Assembly (NCBI GenBank): GCA_964448055.1
Contig: CAYUVB010000003.1
Span: forward strand, 1-60,560
Direction: 5' to 3'
Length of the DNA: 60,560 nucleotides
Source of the DNA: WANQ01 sp964448055
Lineage (GTDB): Archaea; Thermoproteota; Thermoprotei_A; Sulfolobales; WANQ01
Positions 34,901 to 42,958 of this stretch are shown here, in pieces (position 1 is the stretch's first letter; every line of letters begins with the position of its first letter). The position numbers and the translations under genes are program-made. Below the pieces are notes generated by a model. That model worked only from the letters and a program-made list of their open reading frames with translations, was not told where the DNA came from and searched no databases.

Positions 34901-36907
34901 ATGCGGTGGCCCATAGTAGTTGATATGAGGTGGTGTCCCAATTGTAATGTACCAGTAATAGGCGGAAAATGTTCAAAATGTGGTGGAGAAACCATCCACT
35001 TAAAACTACCACCGCCAGGTGATGCTAGACTAGCATTAAATAGTGATATAGAGAGAATAAACAACGTCTTAAAAAGACAGTTCGATATAGACATGTCAAA
35101 GATAGTTAAAAACACGGATAACATAGTCTTAGCAAAGGAGCCATACATAGATGAAAGAAGACGTATAATTACAAGTGGACATAATTTAGGATCAATGTAT
35201 TATAATCCATATCTAGGTATAGAGCAAATAAAGCCTAGTAAACTATTAACATATATGTTACTACACAATAAATTCATAGATCATGTTGTTATCCATGCAA
35301 GTAAAGGTGAAAGCGTATCATTAAATAGAGAAGAGGATATACTAATAGGTGTTGATGGTAAGTACGCGTATGTACTAAGTAAAATAGACCAAGGAAAGTA
35401 TAGAGTACGTGAAGTTTATAAATTGAATGAAGCAGCCAAAGAATACGAGGAATTCAGCAGAATAAACAACACTAAAGCGACCCTAAATGATGTAATAAAA
35501 GCTAATAGCGAGAAATTGATAGAATACGTATCACAGAGTGAAGCTTTCATATACTCTATGGTACATAAAGTCAACAAACCAATTATTTTGTCCTTCTCAG
35601 GTGGAAAAGATAGTTTAACTGTATTGCACTTAACTCTTGATACCGGAGTAGAGCCTGAAATAGTATTTAACAATACTGGAATAGAGCTGCCTGAAACAAT
35701 AGAAACTATAAACAAAGTAGTCGAAAAGTATAATCTAGAATTAAACATAGCAGATGCCGGTGATTCTTTTTGGAAAGCTGTTAAGGTATATGGTCCTCCA
35801 GCACGTAACTACAGATGGTGCTGTAAAGTAGTAAAACTCGTACCCTTTGCAACACTTGCCAAGAAAGTTTGGACCAATGGAGCAGTTAACATACTTGGTC
35901 AGAGAGCATTCGAATCATACGATAGGGCTCGAAGCCCACGAGTATGGCGTAATAGATGGGTTCCTCACGTACTATCCATTGCCCCAATACAAGAATGGCC
36001 TCAACTGCTTCTATGGATATATATAATACAAAATAAACTCACAGACCTATTGAATCCATTATATTATAAGGGGTTCGAGAGAATAGGCTGCTACCTATGT
36101 CCTGCAAGCACACTTTATGAGTTCAAAGTGGTCTCAGAAACCCATCCAGATCTTTGGATTAAATGGGTAGAGGTATTGAAAGAGCATGGATGCAACGATA
36201 TATGTATAAAACTCGGCTTATGGAGATGGCTTGGACCAGCTTCTACGAAGAAACAACTAGCATCTAAATATAAGATAGACATTGATTGGAAAACCGAGTA
36301 TCAACGATATGTAAGAAACAAAATTACAGCATACAATAAAGTAAACATAGGTAAACGAATACTGCACATAGTCGAATTTGAAAAGAACTTAAATACTAAA
36401 GGTATAGAACAACAGCGCAGTATACTAGGATTGAGTAAGAAGAAAGATAATGTGTTAATTAATAATAAATATGTAGTAGTAGTAAATAACAATGTATTAA
36501 TAATATCAATGCCCGAAGATAACTTTGAATTTGTAATAGATGTTGTTAAGATAGCTTATAGAGCAATGTATTGTACCCAGTGCAGAAGTTGCACACTATG
36601 GTGTCCCACAAATGCAATTAAGGTTAATGAGTCCCCTATAGTGAATCCCAATAAGTGCATTAGTTGCAGATTATGCTTGCATGAATGCCCCTTAGCTGAG
36701 CTTGCTGTAGATAAAATACTGTCAAGCTTAATGCTTAATCGCTATGATGGATGGCGCCGTGAGGGGAAGATGAGTAAAAGAAAAATTACTAATATTATTA
36801 AGATTATTAGTGGAATTGTAGCAGGAAGAGAGGAGAAGTCTAGTATTGAGAAACACCGTAGCCTCGACTACGATGTTACTATTATCAGTAATTTTGATAA
36901 ATATTAA
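34901..36907 (+). CDS. PAPS-reductase-family protein fused to a zinc ribbon and a ferredoxin domain
   Basis: A 668-residue protein of three parts. A zinc ribbon opens it (CPNCNVPVIGGKCSKCGG). The middle (about residues 220-480) is an adenine-nucleotide alpha hydrolase of the PAPS reductase type with the PP-loop LSFSGGKDSLTVLHL and the cysteines RWCCKVVK and GCYLCPAS. The end (about 550-620) has a two-cluster ferredoxin (CTQCRSCTLWCP, CISCRLCLHECP). Such archaeal fusions are annotated as sulfate-activating or sulfur-transfer enzymes, but the true reaction is unclear. GGTGGTGA precedes the ATG at 34901 by seven bases. Confidence 0.82.
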   Translation: MRWPIVVDMRWCPNCNVPVIGGKCSKCGGETIHLKLPPPGDARLALNSDIERINNVLKRQFDIDMSKIVKNTDNIVLAKEPYIDERRRIITSGHNLGSMYYNPYLGIEQIKPSKLLTYMLLHNKFIDHVVIHASKGESVSLNREEDILIGVDGKYAYVLSKIDQGKYRVREVYKLNEAAKEYEEFSRINNTKATLNDVIKANSEKLIEYVSQSEAFIYSMVHKVNKPIILSFSGGKDSLTVLHLTLDTGVEPEIVFNNTGIELPETIETINKVVEKYNLELNIADAGDSFWKAVKVYGPPARNYRWCCKVVKLVPFATLAKKVWTNGAVNILGQRAFESYDRARSPRVWRNRWVPHVLSIAPIQEWPQLLLWIYIIQNKLTDLLNPLYYKGFERIGCYLCPASTLYEFKVVSETHPDLWIKWVEVLKEHGCNDICIKLGLWRWLGPASTKKQLASKYKIDIDWKTEYQRYVRNKITAYNKVNIGKRILHIVEFEKNLNTKGIEQQRSILGLSKKKDNVLINNKYVVVVNNNVLIISMPEDNFEFVIDVVKIAYRAMYCTQCRSCTLWCPTNAIKVNESPIVNPNKCISCRLCLHECPLAELAVDKILSSLMLNRYDGWRREGKMSKRKITNIIKIISGIVAGREEKSSIEKHRSLDYDVTIISNFDKY

Positions 36908-38813
36908 TGTTAGCATATCATTTCTAACATTTACCCTCACAGACATAATCATGTACATAGTACTGATAGTTGCCTTGGGTATATCAAGCTTTGTATTAAC
37001 AACACTTCAAGATAGTATAGTGTTACCTTTAATTGAGGTAATATTACCATCATTAACTGCAATCATGGTGAAAACATCTACACAAGAAAATATAGTTGAA
37101 GAACCAATTACACCAGTATTACCTAATATATTAGAAATCCCTGGAATAGGCTATGTATACCAATTCCCCGTTATAGCTACACTACTTATGCCAATGTTAA
37201 TATTACTCATAGGTTCAATACTAGGTATCGTATACAAGCTTATCATGGCTAAACTAAAAGGTAGAGAACTCGAGGAAAATCTAATTAGCTTAATAGTCAA
37301 CTATAAATATATAAAAACTAGGATAAGCAGAGCCCATATGGCATCACTAAACATAGTGTTCACCGGCATAGCATGGTTTATGTTGATACTGTTTGTACTA
37401 GTGAAACTAAACCTAGATAGTATAGCTTTATTAATTCTTGATGGACTTCCTATTTCTATTATCACTATACTATTTACATCACTAATACTACCTGTTAACC
37501 TTATAGTAGTTTTATTTATGCTAATAACGACATGGTTCTCACCAATAGTCTTAACTGCCTATATTATTGACACAATAATACCTGCCATAGATATTATAAA
37601 GTATGAGCACAGTATAGGTGATGGTATAACGCTTGGGTCAATTAAGGCAATATTATCAAAAGCGAGAGGGTTCGAATTAAGTGATGTAAAAATTTTGAAG
37701 GAGAGAACAATAATTGCTAGCGAAAATAAATGGAAATGGATAAGGGTGCATAGCACGTACAAGTATAATCCTTACAAACTCCTAAATCCTCATGTATTCA
37801 TTACTGGTACAAGTGGTAGTGGGAAATCATTTACAACAGCACTTTTACTCAGCAAGCTTTATAGAAGGTTTGGTATAAACTTTATAATAATAGATTACCA
37901 TGGTGAATATTTTGGTAAAATACAGCAAATAGGTATGGTTGATCCACAAGTAGTAGATGCATCGGTTAATACTCTTAATATACTTGAGCTAGATAATCAG
38001 TCACCAACATTAAGAGCTAATGAGTTAGCCGACATAATTAAGAACATATTTAACCTAGGACACCTACAGAGAATAGAATTGCAAAAGATTATAGAGGAAG
38101 CATATGCTGAGGCCGGAATCACGGAGGATGAAAACACTTGGTCTATAAAACCAAGTGTCCAACACTTGATATCAGCATATAATAGACTATTAAGTAATAC
38201 TGATAACGAACAAGAATTAAGAGTGCTAAAAAGCCTAAGACCCTACATACAGTTATTAACTAATGAGATCTTGTCAAGAACCACATTAAACGTGAATGAA
38301 ATATTTACTAGACCTACAATATTAGATTTATCCAAAATAACTAGTGAGTTTATAAAAAGGGTTTATGTTAGTCTACTACTACTGAAAATATACTATAACT
38401 TACCATACCTTAAACCTAACAGATTAGTATACATAGTCATAGATGAGGCACACAGAATTATAACTGAAAACGAAGTAGTATTGTCAAGGCTTTTCGCTGA
38501 GAGTAGGAAATATAATATAGGTTTAATTATAGTAAGCCAGAATCCCAAGGATATTCCTAATAATATAATAGCGAATACATCATTACAAATAGTTCTAAAG
38601 ATAGTGGAACCGTCAAATACCGAGTACGCAGCGAAAATACTTGGAGGTTATAGTATGGATGAACGAATAGATGCGATAAAAAGAGCACTTTATTACCTAC
38701 CAAAGTATCACGGAATAGTAAAGGATAGCTTAATAAGGGAGCCCCTAATCGTTGATCTAACTTGGAATAATAAAGGTGTAAAAAATGGAGGAAGAAGAAC
38801 TAACAGTACCTGA
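36846..38813 (+). CDS. Membrane-anchored HerA-like ATPase (DUF87)
   Basis: A 655-residue protein. The first 245 residues hold about six membrane helices. The rest is a HerA-type ATPase with Walker A ITGTSGSGKSFTTALLL near residue 320, FIIIDYHGEYFGK, and Walker B LVYIVIDEAHRIITENE near residue 525. It starts at a TTG inside the preceding gene (62-base overlap) with GGAG upstream. HerA motors pump DNA; the membrane part suggests work on DNA at the cell envelope. Its place beside the Ced-like operon makes it a candidate partner or an alternative CedB. Confidence 0.82.
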   Translation: MRNTVASTTMLLLSVILININVSISFLTFTLTDIIMYIVLIVALGISSFVLTTLQDSIVLPLIEVILPSLTAIMVKTSTQENIVEEPITPVLPNILEIPGIGYVYQFPVIATLLMPMLILLIGSILGIVYKLIMAKLKGRELEENLISLIVNYKYIKTRISRAHMASLNIVFTGIAWFMLILFVLVKLNLDSIALLILDGLPISIITILFTSLILPVNLIVVLFMLITTWFSPIVLTAYIIDTIIPAIDIIKYEHSIGDGITLGSIKAILSKARGFELSDVKILKERTIIASENKWKWIRVHSTYKYNPYKLLNPHVFITGTSGSGKSFTTALLLSKLYRRFGINFIIIDYHGEYFGKIQQIGMVDPQVVDASVNTLNILELDNQSPTLRANELADIIKNIFNLGHLQRIELQKIIEEAYAEAGITEDENTWSIKPSVQHLISAYNRLLSNTDNEQELRVLKSLRPYIQLLTNEILSRTTLNVNEIFTRPTILDLSKITSEFIKRVYVSLLLLKIYYNLPYLKPNRLVYIVIDEAHRIITENEVVLSRLFAESRKYNIGLIIVSQNPKDIPNNIIANTSLQIVLKIVEPSNTEYAAKILGGYSMDERIDAIKRALYYLPKYHGIVKDSLIREPLIVDLTWNNKGVKNGGRRTNST

Positions 38814-39045
38814 AGAAACAACTTCTAAGGAAGCGGAGTACGAGGAAGTAGAAGAAGTACTAATAAGCGAGGAAGCATTTGATACCAACAGCCTTGAACT
38901 CCTACTACAAGTAACAGATGTATGGGATAAAGCCCTAGCGGGCCAAATAAATGAAGAAGAAGCAACAACCATGATAAAATCCATTACCTCCGGGTTCAAG
39001 AGGGAGAAAACAACTAGACGGAGAAGAAGAAAGACTACGAAGTAA
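38785..39045 (+). CDS. rpo13: DNA-directed RNA polymerase subunit Rpo13
   Basis: An 86-residue protein with an acidic start (MEEEELTVPEETTSKEAEYE), a short helix-turn-helix core (LELLLQVTDVWDKALAGQI then NEEEATTMIKS) and a Lys/Arg-rich tail (TTRRRRRKTTK). This acidic-HTH-basic order and the WDxxLxGxI motif fit Rpo13, a crenarchaeal polymerase subunit that touches downstream DNA. It overlaps the preceding HerA gene by 29 bases and is followed by PCNA 0.5 kb on. Confidence 0.75.
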   Translation: MEEEELTVPEETTSKEAEYEEVEEVLISEEAFDTNSLELLLQVTDVWDKALAGQINEEEATTMIKSITSGFKREKTTRRRRRKTTK

Positions 39046-39082
39046 GACGTTACCTAATTAAAACATTCAAACAATATCACAT

Positions 39083-39487
39083 CTAGTACATAGACTCCCT
39101 ATTGAATTCAACTTCATAACCTAGATCCTTAAGCGCCCCCTCTATACTATCCAATGGCACTCGACGATCAAATACTATGGTTACAATTCTTTTGTCTCCT
39201 TCCTTCGCTAATATTACTCTATCAACAACTATATTCCCTCTTATCATATCATCAACCGACTTAGGTGGAGCTAAACTGTCTTTAAACTTCTTCTTCATCA
39301 TTTCATAGAATACGTCAAAGTTAGCTATGTACCTCTGGGCTTCATCTATATCATTAGTTCTTTTACCTAGTTTTTCAGCTATTATATTTAATAGTTCTCT
39401 AGCTTCATCTACTGGTAATGTTACATGCCTATATTTACCCATGTCTATTAGTATAGTTATTTTCTTACTCATATTTACCCCACACAA
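39083..39487 (-). CDS. Uncharacterised crenarchaeal protein, 134 residues
   Basis: I do not recognise this protein with certainty. It is a soluble alpha/beta protein with YRHVTLPVDEARELLNIIAE, a helical middle (YIANFDVFYEMMKKKFKD) and a C-terminal strand pair (KRIVTIVFDRRVPLDSIEG). Met6 (MSKKITILIDMG) is the more likely start. It is divergent from PCNA across 66 bases and converges on rpo13. Confidence 0.7.
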   Translation of the reverse strand: MCGVNMSKKITILIDMGKYRHVTLPVDEARELLNIIAEKLGKRTNDIDEAQRYIANFDVFYEMMKKKFKDSLAPPKSVDDMIRGNIVVDRVILAKEGDKRIVTIVFDRRVPLDSIEGALKDLGYEVEFNRESMY

Positions 39488-39553
39488 GAATATTACGCAC
39501 TAAACTATATATTTTTGGGAATGTAAACAATAAGGTATAGAGGAGATAGAGGT

Positions 39554-40318
39554 ATGAGTTTTCGTGCCGTATATCCAGCAGCTACCAAGTTTAAATACAT
39601 AGCTCAAACAATCTCAAAGATAGTGGATGAAATACCTTTCACAGCTACACCTGACGGCTTATTCGTCAAAACTTTAAGCAGTGATAAGACAACTATGATA
39701 ATATTACAAATACCTGTAACCGCCTTCGAGGAATATCAATGTGAGGACGAAAAAGTAACGTTCATTGTAGATGCAGATGAATTTTCTAAAATAAGTAAAC
39801 GTGGTACACGTAATGATCTAGTTGAAATAGAGTTAGATAAAGAGAATAGAAGACTAAAAATAGGATTCATAGACAAAAAGACTGGTGTAACACGTACCTT
39901 CTATGCCGAATTAAAGGAAGGAGTTGTAGAGGAATTAGGTGAACCCAACGTTGAACTACCAGTTATAGCTAGAATGCTTACTGATACGTTCAAAAATGCA
40001 TTAAGAGACGCAAAAATAGTAGATGAAGAAGTAGAAATAATAGCTGAAGGCGAAGAACGATTAATAATAAGAAGTATCACACCCCAAAGAGAATACTATA
40101 ATATAATGGAGAGAGATAAAGCATTGATATCATTTAGATCTACTGTAGAAAAAGCTCATGCAAGATATAGCCTAGAACTTCTAGAGGCCACATTAAAGGC
40201 CACAACTGCGGCTGAAGCATTAACACTCGAATTCGGGGAAGGACTACCACTAAAACTTACATTCGATTTACCCGGAGGAAGTACGTTAACCTACTGGGTT
40301 GCACCCAGAACGGGGTAG
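39554..40318 (+). CDS. pcn: DNA polymerase sliding clamp (PCNA)
   Basis: A 254-residue clamp of two PCNA domains. The N-terminal one has DEIPFTATPDGLFVKTLSSD; the second ends KLTFDLPGGSTLTYWVAPRTG. The clamp holds replication and repair enzymes on DNA. Crenarchaea usually have three PCNA paralogues that can form a heterotrimer, and this is one of them; which subunit cannot be told here. GAGGAGATAGAGG precedes the ATG. Confidence 0.95.
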   Translation: MSFRAVYPAATKFKYIAQTISKIVDEIPFTATPDGLFVKTLSSDKTTMIILQIPVTAFEEYQCEDEKVTFIVDADEFSKISKRGTRNDLVEIELDKENRRLKIGFIDKKTGVTRTFYAELKEGVVEELGEPNVELPVIARMLTDTFKNALRDAKIVDEEVEIIAEGEERLIIRSITPQREYYNIMERDKALISFRSTVEKAHARYSLELLEATLKATTAAEALTLEFGEGLPLKLTFDLPGGSTLTYWVAPRTG

Positions 40319-40334
40319 TACTAATATAAGTTTA

Positions 40335-40589
40335 CTATCTTTTAGTTGTTTCCAGCTTCTTTAAAAGATCCATTAATACTTTCTCTACTTTCTCCTTTTC
40401 CTCCTTTCTTCTCAATTTAATTTTCTGGGGAACCTCCGGATACCATGTGGGTGCTCGACACAATCCTCCTCTATTATCGCAAAATAGGATACAGCAATGT
40501 GGACAAACACTTACTCCTGGGGCTAAAGTACATTCACGTACAATAATGTATTTTCCACAAATATCGCATCTAGACCAGTAAATAACCAA
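40335..40589 (-). CDS. Small zinc-ribbon protein
   Basis: An 84-residue protein whose first 50 residues hold cysteines in CDICGKYIIVREC, CPHCCILFC and GGLCRAP, a likely two-knuckle zinc site. The rest is a charged helix (LRRKEEKEKVEKVLMDLL). I cannot name the family. It converges on PCNA, with 16 bases between the two stops. Confidence 0.6.
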   Translation of the reverse strand: MVIYWSRCDICGKYIIVRECTLAPGVSVCPHCCILFCDNRGGLCRAPTWYPEVPQKIKLRRKEEKEKVEKVLMDLLKKLETTKR

Positions 40590-40609
40590 TGTATCACCTA
40601 GCTTATACC

Positions 40610-40617
40610 TTAATATT
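40610..40617 (+). promoter_or_regulatory. TATA box of the kink-turn RNA at 40641
   Basis: TTAATATT is centred 27 bases before 40641, the first base of the 7-bp terminal helix. The spacing fits an archaeal promoter on the plus strand and supports transcription in that direction. Confidence 0.45.
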
Positions 40618-40640
40618 TGTAGACCGATAAAATAGTTACT

Positions 40641-40720
40641 GGCGCCCGATGAAAGATAGCAATCGCGGCGGGGGACAATGTCTCTAAGAACCCCCGCACG
40701 GTAGGCTACTCGAGGGCGCC
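40641..40720 (+). ncRNA. Structured kink-turn RNA, possible circularly permuted H/ACA guide
   Basis: A GC-rich island between two minus-strand genes. Read 5' to 3': helix GGCGCCC (40641-40647) pairs with 40714-40720; bulge GAT and GA face GA (40712-40713), a textbook kink-turn; AAGATAGC pairs with GCTACTC through one bulged A; a 7-by-7 internal loop (40661-40667 and 40698-40704); helix GCGGGGG/CCCCCGC; and a 16-base loop that starts ACA (40675-40677). Joining the ends and opening at that loop would give the archaeal H/ACA order with ACA right after the lower stem. It is not a tRNA: no T arm. The fold is visible; the permuted-guide reading is inference. Confidence 0.6.
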
Positions 40721-40742
40721 GCTCAAATAAGAGAAATAAAGA

Positions 40743-41537
40743 TCATGTAACCTCAAATAAGCCTAATCTAGTTAGATATTCTTTGAACCTTAACGCATCA
40801 TCACGCATGTAGACGTTATTAAACATTATATAACATACCTCAATACCGTTCTTCTCAATATCCTTAAGCACATTAACAAGCTTTTCGAAGTCCTCATCAG
40901 TATACTTGTACCGGTAATTTACCTCACCTGGACCTATACCATGTAGCCTGAAATAACATAGACGGTTGTTTGATATAATGGGTTTTAATTTAAACGGATC
41001 CACTATGTGTATGATGTTTACTTCCTTAACTATAACTTCAATTTTATCTAGATGCTCCTTCCAATTACCTCTAGGTTCCCAGCCCACCAAGTACTGCGGA
41101 TAGTTCTCATGTATGTATTTAAAGAATTTTAATATGTTATTGAAGTTTATCTCATTATATTTCAATGATGGAGGTGTCTGGATAACAATAATACGGGGAT
41201 TTAATGGTTCTATGACTTGTATAAACTGCTTCCACGCGTTAAAATTTTGCTGCGTGGGTTTTAGTAACCCGTAATAATCTCTATCTTTAGAGTCAATAGT
41301 GATTCCCGCTTTCCTCCAAGTAGGACTTCCAGGACTATGAGTTACGACTTGCCATGCCTTAACAGTGAACTCGAAATCCTTAGGAGCCTCATCCCTCCAA
41401 CGTTTTAAGGTATCAGGGGAAGGCAGTTTATAGAATGTCTGTTGCACTTCTACAACACTGAATAACTCATAATATCTTGAACGCGACATAGGGAAACCAC
41501 AACAACCTATCTTAACTCTCAATACTATTACACCCAT
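40743..41537 (-). CDS. DUF72 family protein (TIM-barrel)
   Basis: A 264-residue protein of the DUF72/YecE family, with the start VKIGCCGFPMSRSRYYELF, then VEVQQTFYKLPSPDTLKRW and FRLHGIGPGEVNYRYKYTDE. The family has a TIM-barrel fold; its role is not settled to my knowledge. It overlaps the AbrB-like gene by ten bases at its start; a TTG five codons in is an alternative start. Confidence 0.88.
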   Translation of the reverse strand: MGVIVLRVKIGCCGFPMSRSRYYELFSVVEVQQTFYKLPSPDTLKRWRDEAPKDFEFTVKAWQVVTHSPGSPTWRKAGITIDSKDRDYYGLLKPTQQNFNAWKQFIQVIEPLNPRIIVIQTPPSLKYNEINFNNILKFFKYIHENYPQYLVGWEPRGNWKEHLDKIEVIVKEVNIIHIVDPFKLKPIISNNRLCYFRLHGIGPGEVNYRYKYTDEDFEKLVNVLKDIEKNGIEVCYIMFNNVYMRDDALRFKEYLTRLGLFEVT

Positions 41538-41839
41538 AAAGGCTTCTTAGATAATAATTGTTCTAAAAATTCTACGATACTTCGAGTACCTCTAATACAA
41601 TTATACGATGAACAAAGAACCTCNNNNNNNNNNNNNNNNNNNNNNNNNNNNNNNNNNNNNNNNNNNNNNNNNNNNNNNNNNNNNNNNNNNNNNNNNNNNN
41701 NNNNNNNNNNNNNNNNNNNNNNNGTATCTGCTATTAAGACCACATACATACCCTCAACTATATTTAATGATTCTCTAATGACCATTGGTATCGTTATCCT
41801 ACCCTTGCTATCAACACGTACAATCTCAGTTATCCTCAT
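41528..41839 (-). CDS. AbrB/SpoVT-like regulator, interrupted by an assembly gap
   Basis: The N-terminal 34 residues (MRITEIVRVDSKGRITIPMV) are a swapped-hairpin AbrB DNA-binding domain, as in archaeal regulators and MazE-like antitoxins. Bases 41624-41723 are unknown. The sequence after the gap reads SIVEFLEQLLSKKPLWV to a stop and may or may not belong to the same gene, since the gap length is not measured. GGGGGG lies just before the ATG at 41839, which I choose over the frame opening at 41851. Confidence 0.7.
   Translation of the reverse strand: MRITEIVRVDSKGRITIPMVIRESLNIVEGMYVVLIADXXXXXXXXXXXXXXXXXXXXXXXXXXXXXXXXXXEVLCSSYNCIRGTRSIVEFLEQLLSKKPLWV
41624..41723. other. Assembly gap (100 N)
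   Basis: Exactly 100 unknown bases, a standard placeholder for a scaffold gap of unknown size inside the AbrB-like gene. Confidence 0.99.
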
Positions 41840-41896
41840 ACTACCCCCCATACTCCCACTATGATTTCTAATTAATTAACCTTTCTAGCAATTGGG

Positions 41897-41973
41897 TATC
41901 AGTAATACACCATGTTTAGAGATGTTCATCACAGCGATGTTTATTGCTCGGTCCGTGGTCCGCTCATCACCAC
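41897..41973 (-). ncRNA. Candidate box C/D guide sRNA
   Basis: Complement strand: C box GTGATGA (41970-41964), 12-base guide, D' CCGA (41951-41948), 15 bases, C' GTGATGA (41932-41926), 23 bases and D CTGA (41902-41899). C, C' and D are perfect. The second guide region is long, so only its D-proximal part would pair with target. A TATTTTAT box inside the last codons of the upstream GfcR-like gene lies at the right distance. Confidence 0.62.
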
Positions 41974-41980
41974 CTATATG

Positions 41981-42706
41981 TTAGGTCTTAACCAGCATAA
42001 AATATTTATAGTCAACAAGATCCTTTAGTTCCTCTTCATGGAACAATGATATTAATGAGACAAACAATCTTACATCTATTTTTACCTTACTTAACCCTAA
42101 TACTAATGTACGTACTTCTTCAGGGTTTCTAGCTACATCCCATATAACTATAGCATCTTCGCGTCTTCGTACATGTCTTTTTGGAATAAAAAATACCCTA
42201 ATAATGTCGGGTTGCTCTATTACTTTTTCAACTATATAATCGCTTGTTAAGGGCCGCTCATCAGATACTACTATGATGGGCTTATCTATTATTAATGAAA
42301 GTGCTGTGGCTAGACCTATAATTGGTGAATTACGTGTAACTATTAATGTTACCCTTCTACCAGTTAAATCGAGATATAGTTTACTAGCCAGTACTCTAAG
42401 AACAATAGGTTCTGATAAGATATTCATTAGGTCTAATCGTTCTTGTCCACTACGTTTTAGTATATACTCAATAATATTTACCTTAGCTGATATATTCTTC
42501 CATATGGTTTTTGCCTGCTCAATACTTGGGAGCATAGCGCCTTTTATATACCTACATAGTGCTGTATCGTTTACACCAGTTATACTTGATAGCTCTTTAT
42601 AGGAATAGAATTGTTTAAGAAATCTAAGAATCTCTATCACAGCAACTTTATATCTAAGATTAGCAAGCTTACCTTTCTCCTCGCCTATGATAAAGGCCTC
42701 AGTCAT
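41981..42706 (-). CDS. GfcR-like regulator: HTH plus phosphoribosyltransferase-like domain
   Basis: A 241-residue protein. Residues about 30-65 form a helix-turn-helix (YSYKELSSITGVNDTALCR). The remainder resembles orotate-phosphoribosyltransferase-like proteins: ATALSLIIDKPIIVVSDE, then a PRPP-loop position reading AIVIWDVARNPEE. The usual acidic DD and TGxT of that loop are absent, so it likely binds a ligand or nothing rather than PRPP. GfcR-type proteins act as sugar-pathway regulators in haloarchaea; the target here is unknown. Two candidate small RNAs flank the gene. Confidence 0.75.
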   Translation of the reverse strand: MTEAFIIGEEKGKLANLRYKVAVIEILRFLKQFYSYKELSSITGVNDTALCRYIKGAMLPSIEQAKTIWKNISAKVNIIEYILKRSGQERLDLMNILSEPIVLRVLASKLYLDLTGRRVTLIVTRNSPIIGLATALSLIIDKPIIVVSDERPLTSDYIVEKVIEQPDIIRVFFIPKRHVRRREDAIVIWDVARNPEEVRTLVLGLSKVKIDVRLFVSLISLFHEEELKDLVDYKYFMLVKT

Positions 42707-42726
42707 GATAACCCCATAATAATTCC

Positions 42727-42783
42727 TTTCAGTAATGCGGGAAAATCATCACTATCTCAGACCCGAGTACCTTCATCACCATC
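42727..42783 (-). ncRNA. Box C/D guide sRNA (textbook boxes)
   Basis: Complement strand: C box GTGATGA (42779-42773), 12-base guide, D' CTGA (42760-42757), four bases, C' GTGATGA (42752-42746), 13-base guide and D CTGA (42732-42729). All four boxes match consensus. TATATTAA (42808-42815) is centred at the proper distance from the 5' end. It lies 21 bases before the GfcR-like gene on the same strand. Target not assigned. Confidence 0.8.
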
Positions 42784-42821
42784 ATTATACCTTTAAAACA
42801 CTTTAAGTTAATATATGTAAC

Positions 42822-42850
42822 GGGGATGATCTAGGTCTTAAGAGCTGAAG
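42822..42850 (+). ncRNA. Candidate box C/D sRNA cut by an assembly gap
   Basis: C box GGGATGA (42823-42829), 15-base guide and D' CTGA (42845-42848), then the unknown bases start. TTTAAAAC (42792-42799) has the right spacing. The C box is identical to that of the RNA at 25117. Half the RNA is missing, so this is tentative. Confidence 0.35.
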
Positions 42851-42950
42851 NNNNNNNNNNNNNNNNNNNNNNNNNNNNNNNNNNNNNNNNNNNNNNNNNN
42901 NNNNNNNNNNNNNNNNNNNNNNNNNNNNNNNNNNNNNNNNNNNNNNNNNN
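42851..42950. other. Assembly gap (100 N)
   Basis: Exactly 100 unknown bases between the candidate small RNA and the XPB helicase gene. The true distance is unknown and the XPB start may lie inside it. Confidence 0.99.
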
Positions 42951-42958
42951 TAAATATA

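Noticed and set aside
40641..40720. tRNA with 7-bp acceptor stem
   Set aside because: No T arm, no GGTTCRA motif and no D-arm consensus; the kink-turn explains it better.
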